Shown piece by piece: positions 8,932-20,264 of a DNA stretch of 64,000 bases. The notes below the pieces were generated by a model that was given only the letters and a program-made list of their open reading frames with translations, did not search any database and had not been told where the DNA came from. This DNA comes from Daphnia carinata (Eukaryota; Arthropoda; Branchiopoda; Diplostraca; Daphniidae): positions 3,100,001 through 3,164,000 of the forward strand of contig NC_081336.1 in the NCBI RefSeq assembly GCF_022539665.2. The letters are read 5' to 3'. Position numbers and translations under genes: made by a program. The stretch's first letter is position 1. Every line of letters starts with the position of its first letter.

Positions 8932-9815
8932 ATGATTCAATATTTTCTGCTATTTGGACTGGTGTTGATTAACGGGATCGATGCAACCAAAGGGAAAGGT
9001 TGATGAAATTTACATCAACACGGTTTTATGGCAATTAACTTAAAATCGTTGAAAAAAAAAAGGTGGAGGATATGGCGGTGGATACGGCGGAGGAATGAGC
9101 TACGGAGGAGGCTACGGAGGTGGAGGCTATGGCGGAGGACATGGAGGTGGAGGCTACGGCGGTGGACATGGTGGCGGAGGCTATGGCTCAGCACAACAGC
9201 ACGTCATTATCGTACCTGCTCCTCATCCAGTTTTCTATCATGTTCCCGCACCCAAACCTATTCCCGTACCTGTTCCATCATATGGCGGAGGCGGATATGG
9301 AGGAAGCCACGGATCGTCAGCAGGAGGATATGGAGGAAGCCACGGATCGTCCGCAGGAGGATATGGAGGAAGCCACGGATCGTCCGCAGGAGGATATGGA
9401 GGAAGCCACGGATCTTCAGCAGGAGGTTACGGAGCACGTCCCGGCTCTTACGGAGGTCATGGAATCGGTCAGTCCGCTGGATACGGAGCACACACAGGTA
9501 CTTGGAAGTCTTATGCTCTCCACCTTAGCCACAAAATTATTAGCACGAACCGAAATAATAGGTCTCCATTCGTTAACAGGCTCACCTGTTCACGTCCACG
9601 TTCACCCATCAGCTTCGGCCCCAACGTACCAATCACCATCTGTAGCTCATTATCGCCCAACTCCAGTTGCCTCTTATGGAGGTGGCTACGGTGGAGGTCA
9701 TTCAAGTGGATACGGTGGAGCTGCAAGTGTTCCTTACGTTCCTGCTCCGATTGCATCATCGTATCAGGGTCCGGTCTCCTCTTATGGTAGTTCCCATGCT
9801 GTCGGAGGCTACTAA
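8932..9815 (+). CDS. Secreted Gly-Tyr-rich protein with 11-residue tandem repeats
   Basis: Coding exons: 8932-8998, 9063-9497 and 9580-9815 (245 residues), after a likely 5'UTR exon ending at 8840. The signal peptide is 'MIQYFLLFGLVLINGIDA'. GGGYGGG stretches follow, then a Val/Pro/His-rich segment ('VIIVPAPHPVFYHVPAPKP'), then four copies of GGYGGSHGSSA encoded by near-identical 33-bp units, then a second Pro/Val region ending 'SSHAVGGY'. Both introns are phase 1. An alternative in-frame ATG at 8890 would add 14 residues; I prefer 8932 because it opens the hydrophobic core directly. Composition fits a cuticle or silk-like matrix protein. Confidence 0.8.
9283..9425 (+). repeat. Four 33-bp coding tandem repeats
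   Basis: Units of GGAGGATATGGAGGAAGCCA plus CGGATCGTCAGCA recur four times with only a few changes. They keep the frame and encode an 11-residue motif in the Gly-rich protein. Confidence 0.85.
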
Positions 9816-10525
9816 AGAATTTAACTTTAATTTTTTCTTCTCCAACCTTCTTCTATCAAGTTTTCCTGAGGAAATGAAAAGAGGAATTGTATTAATATTC
9901 ATCCTAACAACACTAAGAGATAATCAATTTACTAGCTCGAAATAATCAAATACAAATGACGAACTAATTATTGAAATCATTTGCTTTTTGTGAGGATAAA
10001 ACCAGATCACCGTGACATGGTTAGAAAGTGAAACGTGGTGGAATGCAAGTCCCTTACGCGCTTGACTGTTGCAAGGAGTTCATAAATTATGCTAAGCAAA
10101 AACAAGGAATCTACTGCCTCAGTTGTGCTTAGCCTACTTTCTCAATTAGACGATAATAACCGTTCTATTGTACCTTATTTGCTTCAATGGAACACGAAGT
10201 GGACAGTGCAGCATCGTACGTAACAGCACCGATATCTTTTTTTTTCTTCTTCGTTGGTACAGAATTTCACCGAACGTTTTGGGTTGTGAAAAACAAAAAA
10301 ATGTGAGCCAACACGTTGGGCGGAGTCGCATACCTGTAGACAACGAAAGGAAAGTTGCGGTAGATTGCACGTCATTAATAATTGCCTTTGTTTGGGTTAT
10401 TAAGCGCAACAGAAAAATCCTAGGGGGAAGAAAGAAAAAAAAGTGACAAAAGGAAATGCTTATGAGTAAAATATGAACGTTTGCGAATTTTCCTTTCCTA
10501 TTAAAATGGGTGCAACACCTGGTGG
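9816..10525. other. Intergenic region, no gene seen
   Basis: This is AT-rich spacer between the second and third genes of the secreted cluster. Open frames on both strands lack protein character. Confidence 0.4.
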
Positions 10526-10534
10526 TATTTATAA
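10526..10534 (+). promoter_or_regulatory. TATA-like box of third cluster gene
   Basis: TATTTATAA lies 72 bp upstream of the start codon at 10606, the same spacing class as the first cluster gene. Confidence 0.5.
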
Positions 10535-10605
10535 CCGCTGCGTAGAACGAGCTGAACAGCAGTTGAACACCGTCTTCGGTGCTGGATTGTATAGTCCGAT
10601 TGAAC

Positions 10606-11137
10606 ATGCAAAAGGTGGAACAAAAGAATTGTCATTTTAATTTAATAGAATTAATAATTGATTTGATTTAAACTTCCGTCTTTATACAGATTACATTACC
10701 GGTCGTGTGCTTCTTGCTGTTGGTCTTGATTCAATGCAGTGTCGACGCAAGTAAGGCCACGAAACAAGACAAAGGCGAGTTTTCAAGATTTATCTAATCA
10801 AATTTTTTGAAGAGCAATTTAATGTAAACGATGGATCTCTATGAATCAGGAATCGATTTTAGTAAGACCTATGACGGAGAAGACAATGAAAATGGAAAAG
10901 GTTAGTCAAAATCACAAGCAAGAATACAACGCATTGCTAAATCGATTATGATTAGGTCAGCGTCAGAAAATTCATCACGAGAAACTCGTAATTGGAGGAC
11001 GCAATGACAGTAACATTACCGATGGAATCAGCTCTTTCCAATCACGAACAGGTGTTCCGTTACAAACACCTTATTCCCCACAAGGAGGTGGATCCGGTGG
11101 GTATGGAGGATCGATAGGAAATGACGATGTTGTTTAA
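10606..11137 (+). CDS. Small secreted protein related to the Gly-rich cluster genes
   Basis: Exons: 10606-10614, 10690-10774, 10850-10900 and 10956-11137 (108 residues). As in the gene at 7081, a 9-bp exon (Met-Gln-Lys) joins an 85-bp exon to form the signal peptide ('ITLPVVCFLLLVLIQCSVDA'). The introns after that are phase 1 after Gly. Intron 2 starts GC (AAAG|GCGAGT) rather than GT; the frame only continues if it is spliced there. The mature part is polar ('DFSKTYDGEDNENGKGQRQK') with a short Gly-rich end. The last coding exon carries N-glycosylation sequons (NDS, NIT). Function is unknown; it is probably an extracellular matrix component. Confidence 0.7.
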
Positions 11138-13310
11138 ATCTTTCAGATGCTACTGTCCGGTACTGAACTTTTCCAGTAGTTGTTCTTCGTAAATATTTCT
11201 GTTTACAAATCGTAAGAATTGAAATTATCATTTTTGTTATTATTAAAAGAGAACTATTCAAACACAGTCGTCTACTTTCTTTGTAAAAGCTGTGATTTTT
11301 CATCATCCGCAACCGAATAAAGGTATGGCTGTGATTATAGTTAACATGTTCTGGATCCTTACAGAAATAAGGATTTGCGATAGGATTTTTTTTTGTTTTA
11401 TGTAGGACAAGAAGTAACCTCAAATTATTTACCTTCGTGTTTAAACAACCTATGCCGATCGAATTCATCTCCACAGCTCCATTGTATTACAGTCGGCTTT
11501 CTTGCATTCACACGTATGCAAATTGGATTGTCATCTTGTTTACTTTAAGCACGGTCCTCATTTTGATGTACCGTGCAAACCCGTTCCACTTTTATGATAA
11601 AGAAAGATGTAATATGACATCGCACCTTCTCTTTCGTTACGCAGCATCCTTAAACTTCGTGTTAGTTCAACACCGTATCTAAAAAGGGGGCAGGTGTAAA
11701 TGTGCATGATCGAATAGCCTCTTCTTCGGCTTGCTGCAAAGAGAAGAACGAGATTGAGAGAAAGTTTGAATGTACAAGTAAAAAAAAAAAAGGAAAATAC
11801 CCTGAGAGCCTTGCCCCTGTTTAGTTTCTTTTCTTCACACTTTTGGTCGTGTGTATACGTATCAAACTAAACAATTGTGGTACTTAAACGTCATGGTTTT
11901 AGCATTGGTCGTTGCTCAGATGGAAAGACGAGCATCCAGGTGATTGCAATCGCTAGCTAATAAGAGAAAACCAAGTACATTCCAATTTATGTCATAAAAA
12001 TGAGATTAAGTTACCAGCAAGGGAATCTGTAATCACGCAAATCACAAATAGATGTGGACCCACAGAAGGATGTTTCCAATCTGTTGCTGTCGATGAATAA
12101 AAGAATCTTTCGTGATGTGAACGCTTCCCACACGAAAAACGACGAAAACACCTTTCCAGATCTTGGCAAAAAAGGACAGCAGGTCGGCCATGTTTACCGC
12201 CCACCTTGACGACTGGAGGCGATAACGTGCATAGGTAAAACTCGCATTGCCGAACCCAATTTTTGAGGTAATGACAACGGGTGACGAAGATCCTTAGGCT
12301 AAGGATCTGCACAGGGATGATAAACCTTAAAAAAAATTCAATTATTGGCAGGAAACTTGTTTTACAATTAACGAAAACAAGTTTAGAAAAACACGCACGT
12401 AATTTGTGGAAAGTAACCGCAAAAGCCCCTTTTGTGCAACACATTTGTGAACATGTCATTTTAGAGAGTAAAGAATGTCATGCATGTCTGATGTCCAGCT
12501 GAGTTGACGAGGCAATTTAAAGGAACCCCCTTCAAAAAAAAAAAGAGAAGACAGATGTCGAGTCATGTAACTAATGTTTACGTAGCGAAATGAGGTGTTT
12601 CGCTGTGGTCTTCTTTTGGTTATTCATGTCCACACTTTTATTGTTATTTGGCTGTTAACTCATTTACGATTTCACTTTCGCATACTTTGCAGTCGTAAAT
12701 ATTGCGTTCACCTAGAGATATTAAATTGCATAATCTTGCTCTGGCAGTGCATACATCCTTGAGTTGTTCATGAACTAAATATTTCAAAGCTCTTTCAAAC
12801 AGTGAAGGATGCAATCGGTATCACGGAACGTCAAAACTCGAAAGCGTGTGAATCCTTGTAACTAAATGATTTAATGCTATAAGCAAAATGAGGACAAATG
12901 TTCTTCCAAATAGTTCCATAAAATGAAAAGGCATGAGGTTTAAATCTGTTTTCTTCAGAATTACCCCACCAACCGAGAAAATGATAATTTTAATGCAAAC
13001 TGGAATTGCGACGGACAATGAAAAGCACGTGTCATGTTTTGTTCTTCATTTACCATAGCGTTACATCTCGTCAGTCCCGAACAGCAATTCAAAGAAAAAG
13101 TGAAACTGTGTCAATTGTCCATTTCAAAAGATTCGCTTAGTCTTTATCCTATTGCGTTTACACTTTCTTTCCTCTCACTCACATTCACTCTCGCAGCACA
13201 TTTCTCTCTCTATCAAAGTGTGCGTCTAACTACAGAGCTCTTCGTCTTCAACCCTGCGGCTTGAGTTACGCGACGTTCTTTTTCTTTCACATTCACCGGA
13301 CCCAACCATC
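11138..13310. other. 2.2-kb intergenic region, no gene seen
   Basis: This is AT-rich sequence with scattered short ORFs on both strands that lack domain-like or splice-supported character. The last 200 bp is the collagen promoter region. Confidence 0.4.
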
Positions 13311-13389
13311 AGCTTAAAAGGCAAGCGTCCAGCCGTCTTCAATCAGCAGTGTTCAGTCTCTTCTGTATTGAGATACACCTCCCCAAAAG
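13311..13389 (+). promoter_or_regulatory. Collagen gene promoter and 5'UTR exon
   Basis: A TATA-like CTTAAAAG at 13313-13320 is followed by a TCAGTC initiator-like site near 13352 and by CCAAAAG|GTAGAT, a donor that would end a 5'UTR exon at 13389. Confidence 0.45.
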
Positions 13390-13526
13390 GTAGATATTAA
13401 AGTCATAACTTTCATGTCATCTTTAACTTTAAACGCCCACCGTTCATTTCTTTCGATTGGTTACACTTACAGACTTTACAGCTGCTAATTGATCGACTGC
13501 CTTTTAACTTCTAAGACGCAACAGCC

Positions 13527-15421
13527 ATGAAGGCAGTAGTAAGTTTTAATATTTTAAGTCACCTAATTTGCATCAGACACTCACGTATTCTAATGTGTTT
13601 AAGATTATCCTACCGTTTTTGGTTGCGACTGCTTTTGCTGCTCCGCAATACGGGGCTACCCAGCAATATGGACCTGCTCCACAAGCGGTTGAGGTGTCTC
13701 CTCAGGTGTCACTTGAACAATGGGGAACACAGACTTCGGGAGCGTTTGCTTCTGCTAACTTTGAGCCTGCTCAGCATCACGTCCAGGCAGCTGCTCACTT
13801 TGAACCTGCTCAGCATCACGTCCAGGCAGCTGCTCACGCTTCCACTGGATCATGGGGAGGATCTCCGTCATCCTCAAATCTCCAAATCCGCCCTAGGCCT
13901 CAAATGGAAGAAATCCAAAGACAATGGGAACAGTTCATCGAGTAAGTGATTTCAAATGAAATTATTTGAGGCACAAGATTTAACTGGATTAAATATGCAA
14001 TTTGCAAAAAAAACAGGTACCTGCCGTGGCTGAAGGGAGCTGCTGGTCCACCAGGCCCACCTGGACCTGCCGGTGCTGCTGGTGCCCAAGGAGGTGGTTA
14101 TGGTGGGGGCCAAAGCCAACCAACAGTTGTGGCTGGACCTCCTGGTCCGCCTGGTGCACCAGGACCTGCTGGACCTAAAGGAGATTCTGGAAATCCAGGC
14201 ACTCCAGGTGGACCGGGACCCCAAGGTCCCGCAGGACTCAATGGTGCTCCAGGTGCACCAGGACCAGCTGGCGAACGTGGTTCGAACGGAGCTCCAGGAG
14301 CCCCAGGAGGACCTGGATTTCCTGGAGCTAAGGGAGCTCCTGGAAATAATGGAGCTCCTGGTCTCAATGGAGCTCCAGGAACACCAGGCAGAGACGGTAA
14401 CAATGGAGCCCCAGGAGCTCCAGGACCGAAAGGTGAAACAGGCGCACCAGGCCAAACGTCGACTTCAAATAGCGCTGGACCAGCCGGACCCCCAGGTTCC
14501 CCTGGTAGAGATGGAGCTCCTGGCACTCCTGGTAGACCTGGACCCCAAGGTCCTGTAGGCCCAGCCGGAGCACTTGGACCTGCTGGTTCTCCTGGCACCA
14601 GTGGTTTCCCTGGAACTCCTGGTCCTAAAGGCGAAGCTGGAACTCCCGGCTCCCCCGGAGGCCCTGGCAATGATGGACGTCCAGGCGCACCCGGCTCTCC
14701 GGGCCCTGCTGGACCTGCGGGACCGGTCGGACCCCCCGGCGGTAACGGCGGACCAGGCAAAGACGGTCTGCCAGGCAGACCAGGTGCTCCAGGAAAAGAC
14801 GGATTCCCCGGCGGTCCTGGATCACCAGGTAACTGAACTATTTTCATCCATTGCATTTGATTTGTACTCATACCTCAATTTCAAAATGTAGGTGGACCCG
14901 GACAACCCGGCCAACCTGGCAAGGATGGTTTCAATGGAGCGCCAGGAGCTCCAGGAGCACCTGGTAATTTAGGACCTGCAGGACAACAAGGTAAACCTGG
15001 TGCTCCAGGATCACCTGGTGGTCCCGGCGGACCTGGACCAGCTGGACCTGCTGGAGGCCCAGGACCTCAGGGTCAACCTGGTGCACCAGGTTTCCCTGGT
15101 GGACCCGGCCCTGCTGGACCTCAAGGAGCACCGGGACCCCAAGGACCAATTGGTCCTCAGGGAGGACCAGGCTCTCCCGGTGCACCCGGACCTGCTGGCC
15201 CCGCTGGAGCTACTGGATCAGCTGGAACTTCTACCTCAATTCAATCCCCAGCATATGAGGTCCCGGCCCACCATACTGGTCACCAACAGGCCCCAGCTGC
15301 ACAACCATCTTATCAAGAGAGCACACAGCCACCATTTTGGGCCGCCCCGACTCGACCATCTTGGTCTACTCCGCCTCAGCCTTCATTCCCGGCACCGCAA
15401 TCCGCCTACGGAAGACGATAA
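13527..15421 (+). CDS. Secreted short-chain collagen
   Basis: Exons: 13527-13538 (12 bp), 13604-13941, 14017-14828 and 14892-15421 (563 residues). The tiny first exon plus exon 2 gives the signal peptide '[18 protein letters not shown]'. A Gln/His-rich region follows, with a 13-residue motif ([13 protein letters not shown]) in duplicate, then '[19 protein letters not shown]' leading into long Gly-X-Y repeats. The triple helix is interrupted after about 10 triplets ('[14 protein letters not shown]') and again at 'TSTSNS'. The tail is Pro/Ser/Gln/Trp-rich and ends Tyr-Gly-Arg-Arg. The protein should form an extracellular trimer in cuticle or basement matrix. There is no fibrillar-collagen C-propeptide or type IV NC1 domain. 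All introns are GT-AG. Confidence 0.88.
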
Positions 15422-15802
15422 ATCACGGATTATTAGTACTATTTAACTGAAGGTCACGCAGAGTTTGTACACTTGTGTACATTCAAATGGTTACCTTCTT
15501 GGCAGATAAAGAAAACTATATGGATTTTCATTCTATGCATTCCTCACACCATAGCTCGCACTACTACTATTTCACTTCAACATACTGTAAACTGCTTTTA
15601 AATACACAAATGTACAGTATCCTGAGAAAAACAGTCAATAATGTCAGCCGTTTATTCATAACAGTTTATGTTGATGGGATTTTAGAACTCAGAGTGAAAT
15701 GGTGCTATGAAGAGAAACAAATAACTTTCGTACAATCATCAAGCTTTTTTCAGCTAGGGGGCAACCACAACAACATTGACACAAGCGGTAAAGAAAAAGA
15801 CA

Positions 15803-16288
15803 TTACCGTCTACCATATCCGCCCGTTCCATAAAGGTAATAGCAGTGCGCTCTGCAGGCACGCCACGCCGACAGGTATTCGATGACAATATTGCAAGCAT
15901 TAAGGCAAGCTATTCGACGCTCCGAAAAACTTAAACGACGAGGGGTGACGGGTTGATCGACAGCATGGTTGACTTCGCCTTCTTCAACTTGATCAGTAGT
16001 TGTTGTCTCCATTGGTGTAGCTGAAACCAAGTGACAAATGTTGAGAGCAATGTAAATTATGGCATTCAGTAGATAATGATCCACTAAGCAATTTTAATAT
16101 GATGCTTACTGTTTCCATTGTCTCGTTCAACATGGATACTGTTAACCGTGGCGAAAGCTCCAAGCAAGTGAATCACAAATACAACCGCAAAAATCAACTT
16201 AGTGGAAAGAACATTCTATTAGCACATATTTGGCATACGAAACGTAAAATTAAAAAGAACTTACAATTATACAAGACGAAATATGCAT
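15803..16288 (-). CDS. Small secreted Cys-hairpin peptide precursor with amidation signal
   Basis: Exons on the minus strand: 16288-16265, 16197-16110 and 16020-15803 (109 residues). Start 'MHISSCIILIFAVVFVIHLL' is a signal peptide split by intron 1. The propeptide is Thr/Glu-rich with an NTT sequon. It carries basic sites 'TPRRLS' and 'SERRIA', then C-LNA-C, 12 residues, C-RAH-C, and ends 'GTGGYGRR' stop. CX3C-X12-CX3C predicts two helices held by two disulfides. Gly-Arg-Arg at the end is a textbook amidation/processing signal (giving Tyr-amide). I do not recognise a named family; a neuropeptide/hormone or hairpin antimicrobial peptide both fit. It is convergent with the collagen gene. Splice sites are GT-AG and the model is in frame. 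Confidence 0.72.
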
Positions 16289-16360
16289 TTTCAGCTGCTG
16301 AGTTGTCTGGTGTTTTCTCCACTTTTTAGATGACTCATCTTTCTCCATGATATTTGCTAC

Positions 16361-16367
16361 TTTTATA
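16361..16367 (-). promoter_or_regulatory. TATA box of the Cys-hairpin peptide gene
   Basis: The minus strand reads CCTATAAAAG about 75 bp before the start codon at 16288, a normal distance for a short 5'UTR. Confidence 0.6.
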
Positions 16368-17922
16368 GGTACTCGTCTGAATCGACACAAGCTTTAGCAA
16401 TGTGTTAGTAACTAGTCAAACAAAAAAGCTTAGTGACGTACGTAATTGATACATTACGAAAAATGAACACATGCTAGTTGAACAGGTGCAGTCGATTTTC
16501 AGGCGGATGTTGTCGAAGCAAATGGCGACCGAGCCGGTTGGTTTCTAAATTAATAAAACACCGTGGGACCAAATGAAATGGCACTTTAAACCGATGCTAT
16601 TAATGAGAGGAGTCACTGATTGTACACGTCACCGACTGCACACTTTGCACAGCAATCGTAGTATGCTGGCTGTAATACCAAATTGGAACGGCTTTGTCCT
16701 GAATGTTAAGGGGGGACCTATTCCGCCATCTTTTTCATTTTTCACATCCATTTTGCTTAATAAAGGCAGATAAACGGTTGTATATTGCAAGACGTAGAAT
16801 GCCGAATTTTTGTCCAACGGTAAGTTTATCGATTATTGGAAGAAATACAATTCTTTGGTGACTTCCAATAGTTTATGCCACGCAGATAAAGTTTAATACA
16901 CGACATGCTCGTTGACGTGTGCTGTATGCCCAATACAATGGCTGACTGGTGACGTCATCGACTAAAGCCAATTGCCACAGCGTTGACCCGTACGCTTTAC
17001 TTGAGGAAGTTGTTGCCTATCCACTAGAGCTTCTATTTATTAATGGCATTATTTAAAAAAAAAACAGATCTTTGATGGACAAGACTTTTTAAAATATATT
17101 TTTAATTAATTTAACTAGTTGTTTATTTTTAACAGTTTTGGCAACGTGATACCTTAAACGTTGTCAGCCATTGAAATTAAAATTGATTTATTGCAGTCGC
17201 GCCAAATGTTAAGTAAGGGCAGTCGGCAACGTCTGCGTTCACACCGTCCTTTCCTGCTCTCTGAACGACATGCACCTGTGCGATTTCTTCTGGATCAAAT
17301 TGTTGCCGCCAATATCCTCACAATCCTACAATATTTAACAGAGGTAAATATACCAATTCGACTAATTAATTTCCCATGTGTTTGTCCATTCAAGTTATCC
17401 TAGAGACAATTCGTATCACAAATTTCCATATAGGTCATGTCTATGGTTTAGCTAGTGACGTTATGGATTCCGTCCATGAAGCTCTGTTAGAAAAATAATT
17501 TCTTTAAAAGTAGAAACAATCTCACTCACTTCTTTTACATCCCATACTTTCTCAAACGTCTGTACATTAATTATCCAGAATTTTTAACAGTCGTTCAAAG
17601 TTGTAAGCAAATTGTACGTGTGCCATTGCAAAATTAGCATAGATGAACTTTTCCACGTGTGTGAAAATGGATGTACGATGGAATGGCCAACAGTTTTTGT
17701 TAGGTTAAATGGGTGGTGAAGTGCTTAGTTTCCTCTGAAAACGAAAAGTTGAATTGAATTTGTATCTTGGTTTCGTAGTGCTTGCCTAGATGGCGTTTTT
17801 CTTGGAATTTACGTCCCACATGTGCAGTCACATAAAAACAATGTGAAATCCGACGATTCAAAGTTATAGCGTTTCTCCTACTTTGCGTTTGCACCGTTAA
17901 ATTCATCCTTTTCAAAGACAGT
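16368..17922. other. Intergenic region, no gene supported
   Basis: This AT-rich spacer lies between divergently transcribed genes. A short open frame at 17161-17403 has no recognisable features or clear splice partners. Confidence 0.4.
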
Positions 17923-20264
17923 ATGTCCCTTTCACCCTCAATCAAAAAGAGAAAACAGCATGATGATGCGAATGGTCAAGCGGAAAAGATTTTTCCCGCC
18001 AAAAGCCCTGAATCGAAACCTATAATTATTTACATACATCCAGAGGGTATTGGACCTAAAAGATTGGATATCATGAAGCGTTCCGCCATAAAGAATGGAT
18101 TTCAGTTATCGAATGCTATGACGTGATAAAAACTTCATTTAACGTAGTCATGATGTATCTTAATTAAGGTTAATTTTCAAAGGGCTGATGTGACTCACAT
18201 CGTATCAGAACTACAATCTAAAGAGGATGTTTGGAACAGTAAAGAACTTAAGAAAATCAGAAACTGGAATGGTTATATTGTGGAATCACAATGGCTTGTT
18301 GAATGTTCGAAGTTAGAATGCTACAATTAAATGAAATAAAGCTATGAAAGGTATTGCTAAAGACTTTTTCTTCACAGGTTTAATTCTCTGGTATCAGTGA
18401 CTGGCTATCTTCTCCCATCGCTGCCCACTTCTGAATCAATATCAGTTAATATCCCACAAGAAGAAACATCGTTGTATCCAGACCCAAACTTTGATTTGAG
18501 CAAGTTCAATGAATGTGTTGCTGAAAGAAGAGCTGTACTAGACCACCAGAACAAGGATATAGCAGTAAGCACACTTTACAATAGCTCATTTTATTTATAA
18601 CATAGTACTTCAGATGTCTCCGTGATTTTCATGTTCACAACTACCTGCAAGATGTACGAAACATAATGGGTTATTCTATTGTATTTCCAATGATATTACA
18701 GGAAGCACTTGATTTACTAAGGGAATATTGGTCACTATGTCATCAAACTGTTACCGACGAGCGACGTGCGCTTGCTTTTGCACGAGCAGCGGCAGCAGTA
18801 AAATGCTTGCCTTTCCGAGTGACAAACCCACGTCAGGTAAAGAAACTGAAAATCTCTAACATATCTGCATCCCTAACTTTAACTTCTAATTTTGATTGAA
18901 ACAGTTAAAAGGAATAAAAGACCTTGGTGATGGCCATGCATTGCGCGTCGCTACACAGATCGTTGAATCTGGGCACAGCCAGGAAGTGGAGGAAAAGAGA
19001 AACGACAAGAAATTTCTTTCCTTTCAAGTTTGTGCATTTCGTAACTATTGCTATTGCAACTATTGCATTGTCTCGTTTTTATTTCTTTTCTTTTCATTTT
19101 CTCAGATATTTTGTAAAGTCTTTGGAGTAGGTCCTTCTATTGCCAAGAAATGGTATGCTATGGGTCTACGCACGGCTGAAGACGTAAAAAAACGCTTTGA
19201 TCAGTTGGATGTCAGCAAAGATAATATGATTTCATACGGTACTCTTCCCTAAAATTAATCCCGACTTCAACCCAACGTTTACAAATGATAATTATTAATT
19301 TCCTTTCGTAAAGGAGTGGCTTTCTACGACGATTTGAATCAACCGCTGCTGTTGGCAGAAGCAGAGAACACATACAAGCACATCACAGCCTTAGCTCAAC
19401 GTATCTTACCATCAGTCGTGACTAGCATGAATGGAGGATTTCGCCGGTAAGACGATTAATTCTTGCCTAAAGTGACATGAAAGCTAAGGATGATGTTCAA
19501 ATAAATAATGATGGGTGTTATTTTAGAGGGAAATCTAGTGGTCACGACTTGGACGTGCTGTTTTCGTATCCAGAGCGTGAGCATAATGACCACGGTTTAA
19601 TTGCAACCGTTCGGGACGAACTGGACAAAAAAGGTCTGGTCGTTTGGTCACGGTCTTCGCGCGCAGACGGGCCGAAAGGTGCTGAAATCGATTCCAGTCC
19701 ACTTCCTGCTGGAGCAGCAAAAGACCATTTACTACAGATCATGATTATTTTGAAGTATCCGCTTGATGATCGTTTCGACCAGCTTGAACGACGCGACTTT
19801 TCAAGTATACTACTATATTTAGTTTATGACGTTCTTGTGCCACATATTGTCTGTTTCCTTGTTAGCCGAAAAGAATCTAGGGCCTTTCCAGTTGGTGGAT
19901 TCAGCTCGCCCTTGGCGAGCAATACGGGTGGATTTAGTTGGCTCAAGAACTGCACAGTATCCCTATGCTCAGATAGGATGGACCGGCAATAAACAGTACA
20001 ACCGCTGCCTGCGCCAGTACGCGAAAGATGCCCTCAACTACTCCCTGAGCAGCACTGGTCTTTATGACAAGCGACAGGTGGGCCAATCTTTTATATTCAT
20101 AGCCCCGCGTCATAAGTCTAGGAACGGATACATGCGAGAGTCATGTCTAATCAGCAATTCTTGGTAACGATTCACAGCACCGTTGGCTACCTGCTCAAAC
20201 AGAGCGAGACGTTTTCGATCATCTGAAGCTGAGCTATCGCGAGCCTTGGGAACGCAATTTTTAA
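17923..20264 (+). CDS. POLM: Family X DNA polymerase, Pol mu/TdT-like
   Basis: Ten exons: 17923-18122, 18183-18311, 18378-18564, 18702-18836, 18905-19027, 19106-19238, 19314-19446, 19527-19804, 19866-20077 and 20178-20264 (538 residues). Nuclear enzyme of DNA end joining. In order: N-terminal basic stretch ('KKRKQ', likely NLS), BRCT domain ('GFQLSN...DVTHIVSEL', 'IVESQWLVECSK'), the 8-kDa helix-hairpin-helix region ('GIKDLGDGHALRV', 'VFGVGPSIAKKWYAMGLRT'), the palm with metal-binding Asp pair in 'GHDLDVLF' and the third Asp in 'AIRVDLVGSR', the nucleotide-site motif 'GWTGNKQYNRCLRQYA', and the family C-terminus 'YREPWERNF'. Pol mu versus TdT cannot be settled by eye. Confidence 0.9.

Noticed and set aside
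9283-9425. CRISPR-like regular repeats
   Set aside because: Repeats are contiguous, in frame and coding, with no spacers, in a eukaryotic gene.
9028-9528. Arg/Trp-rich frame over the Gly-rich gene
   Set aside because: Frame-shifted reading of GGN-rich repeats; the +frame with signal peptide and correct splice phases is the real one.
14098-14871. Long antisense open frame (257 codons) opposite the collagen
   Set aside because: It is the Pro/Gly-rich shadow of Gly-X-Y codons read backwards. It has no leader, and the sense strand has a complete spliced gene.
17161-17403. 80-codon frame upstream of the polymerase gene
   Set aside because: No recognisable sequence features, no leader, no matching splice partners.
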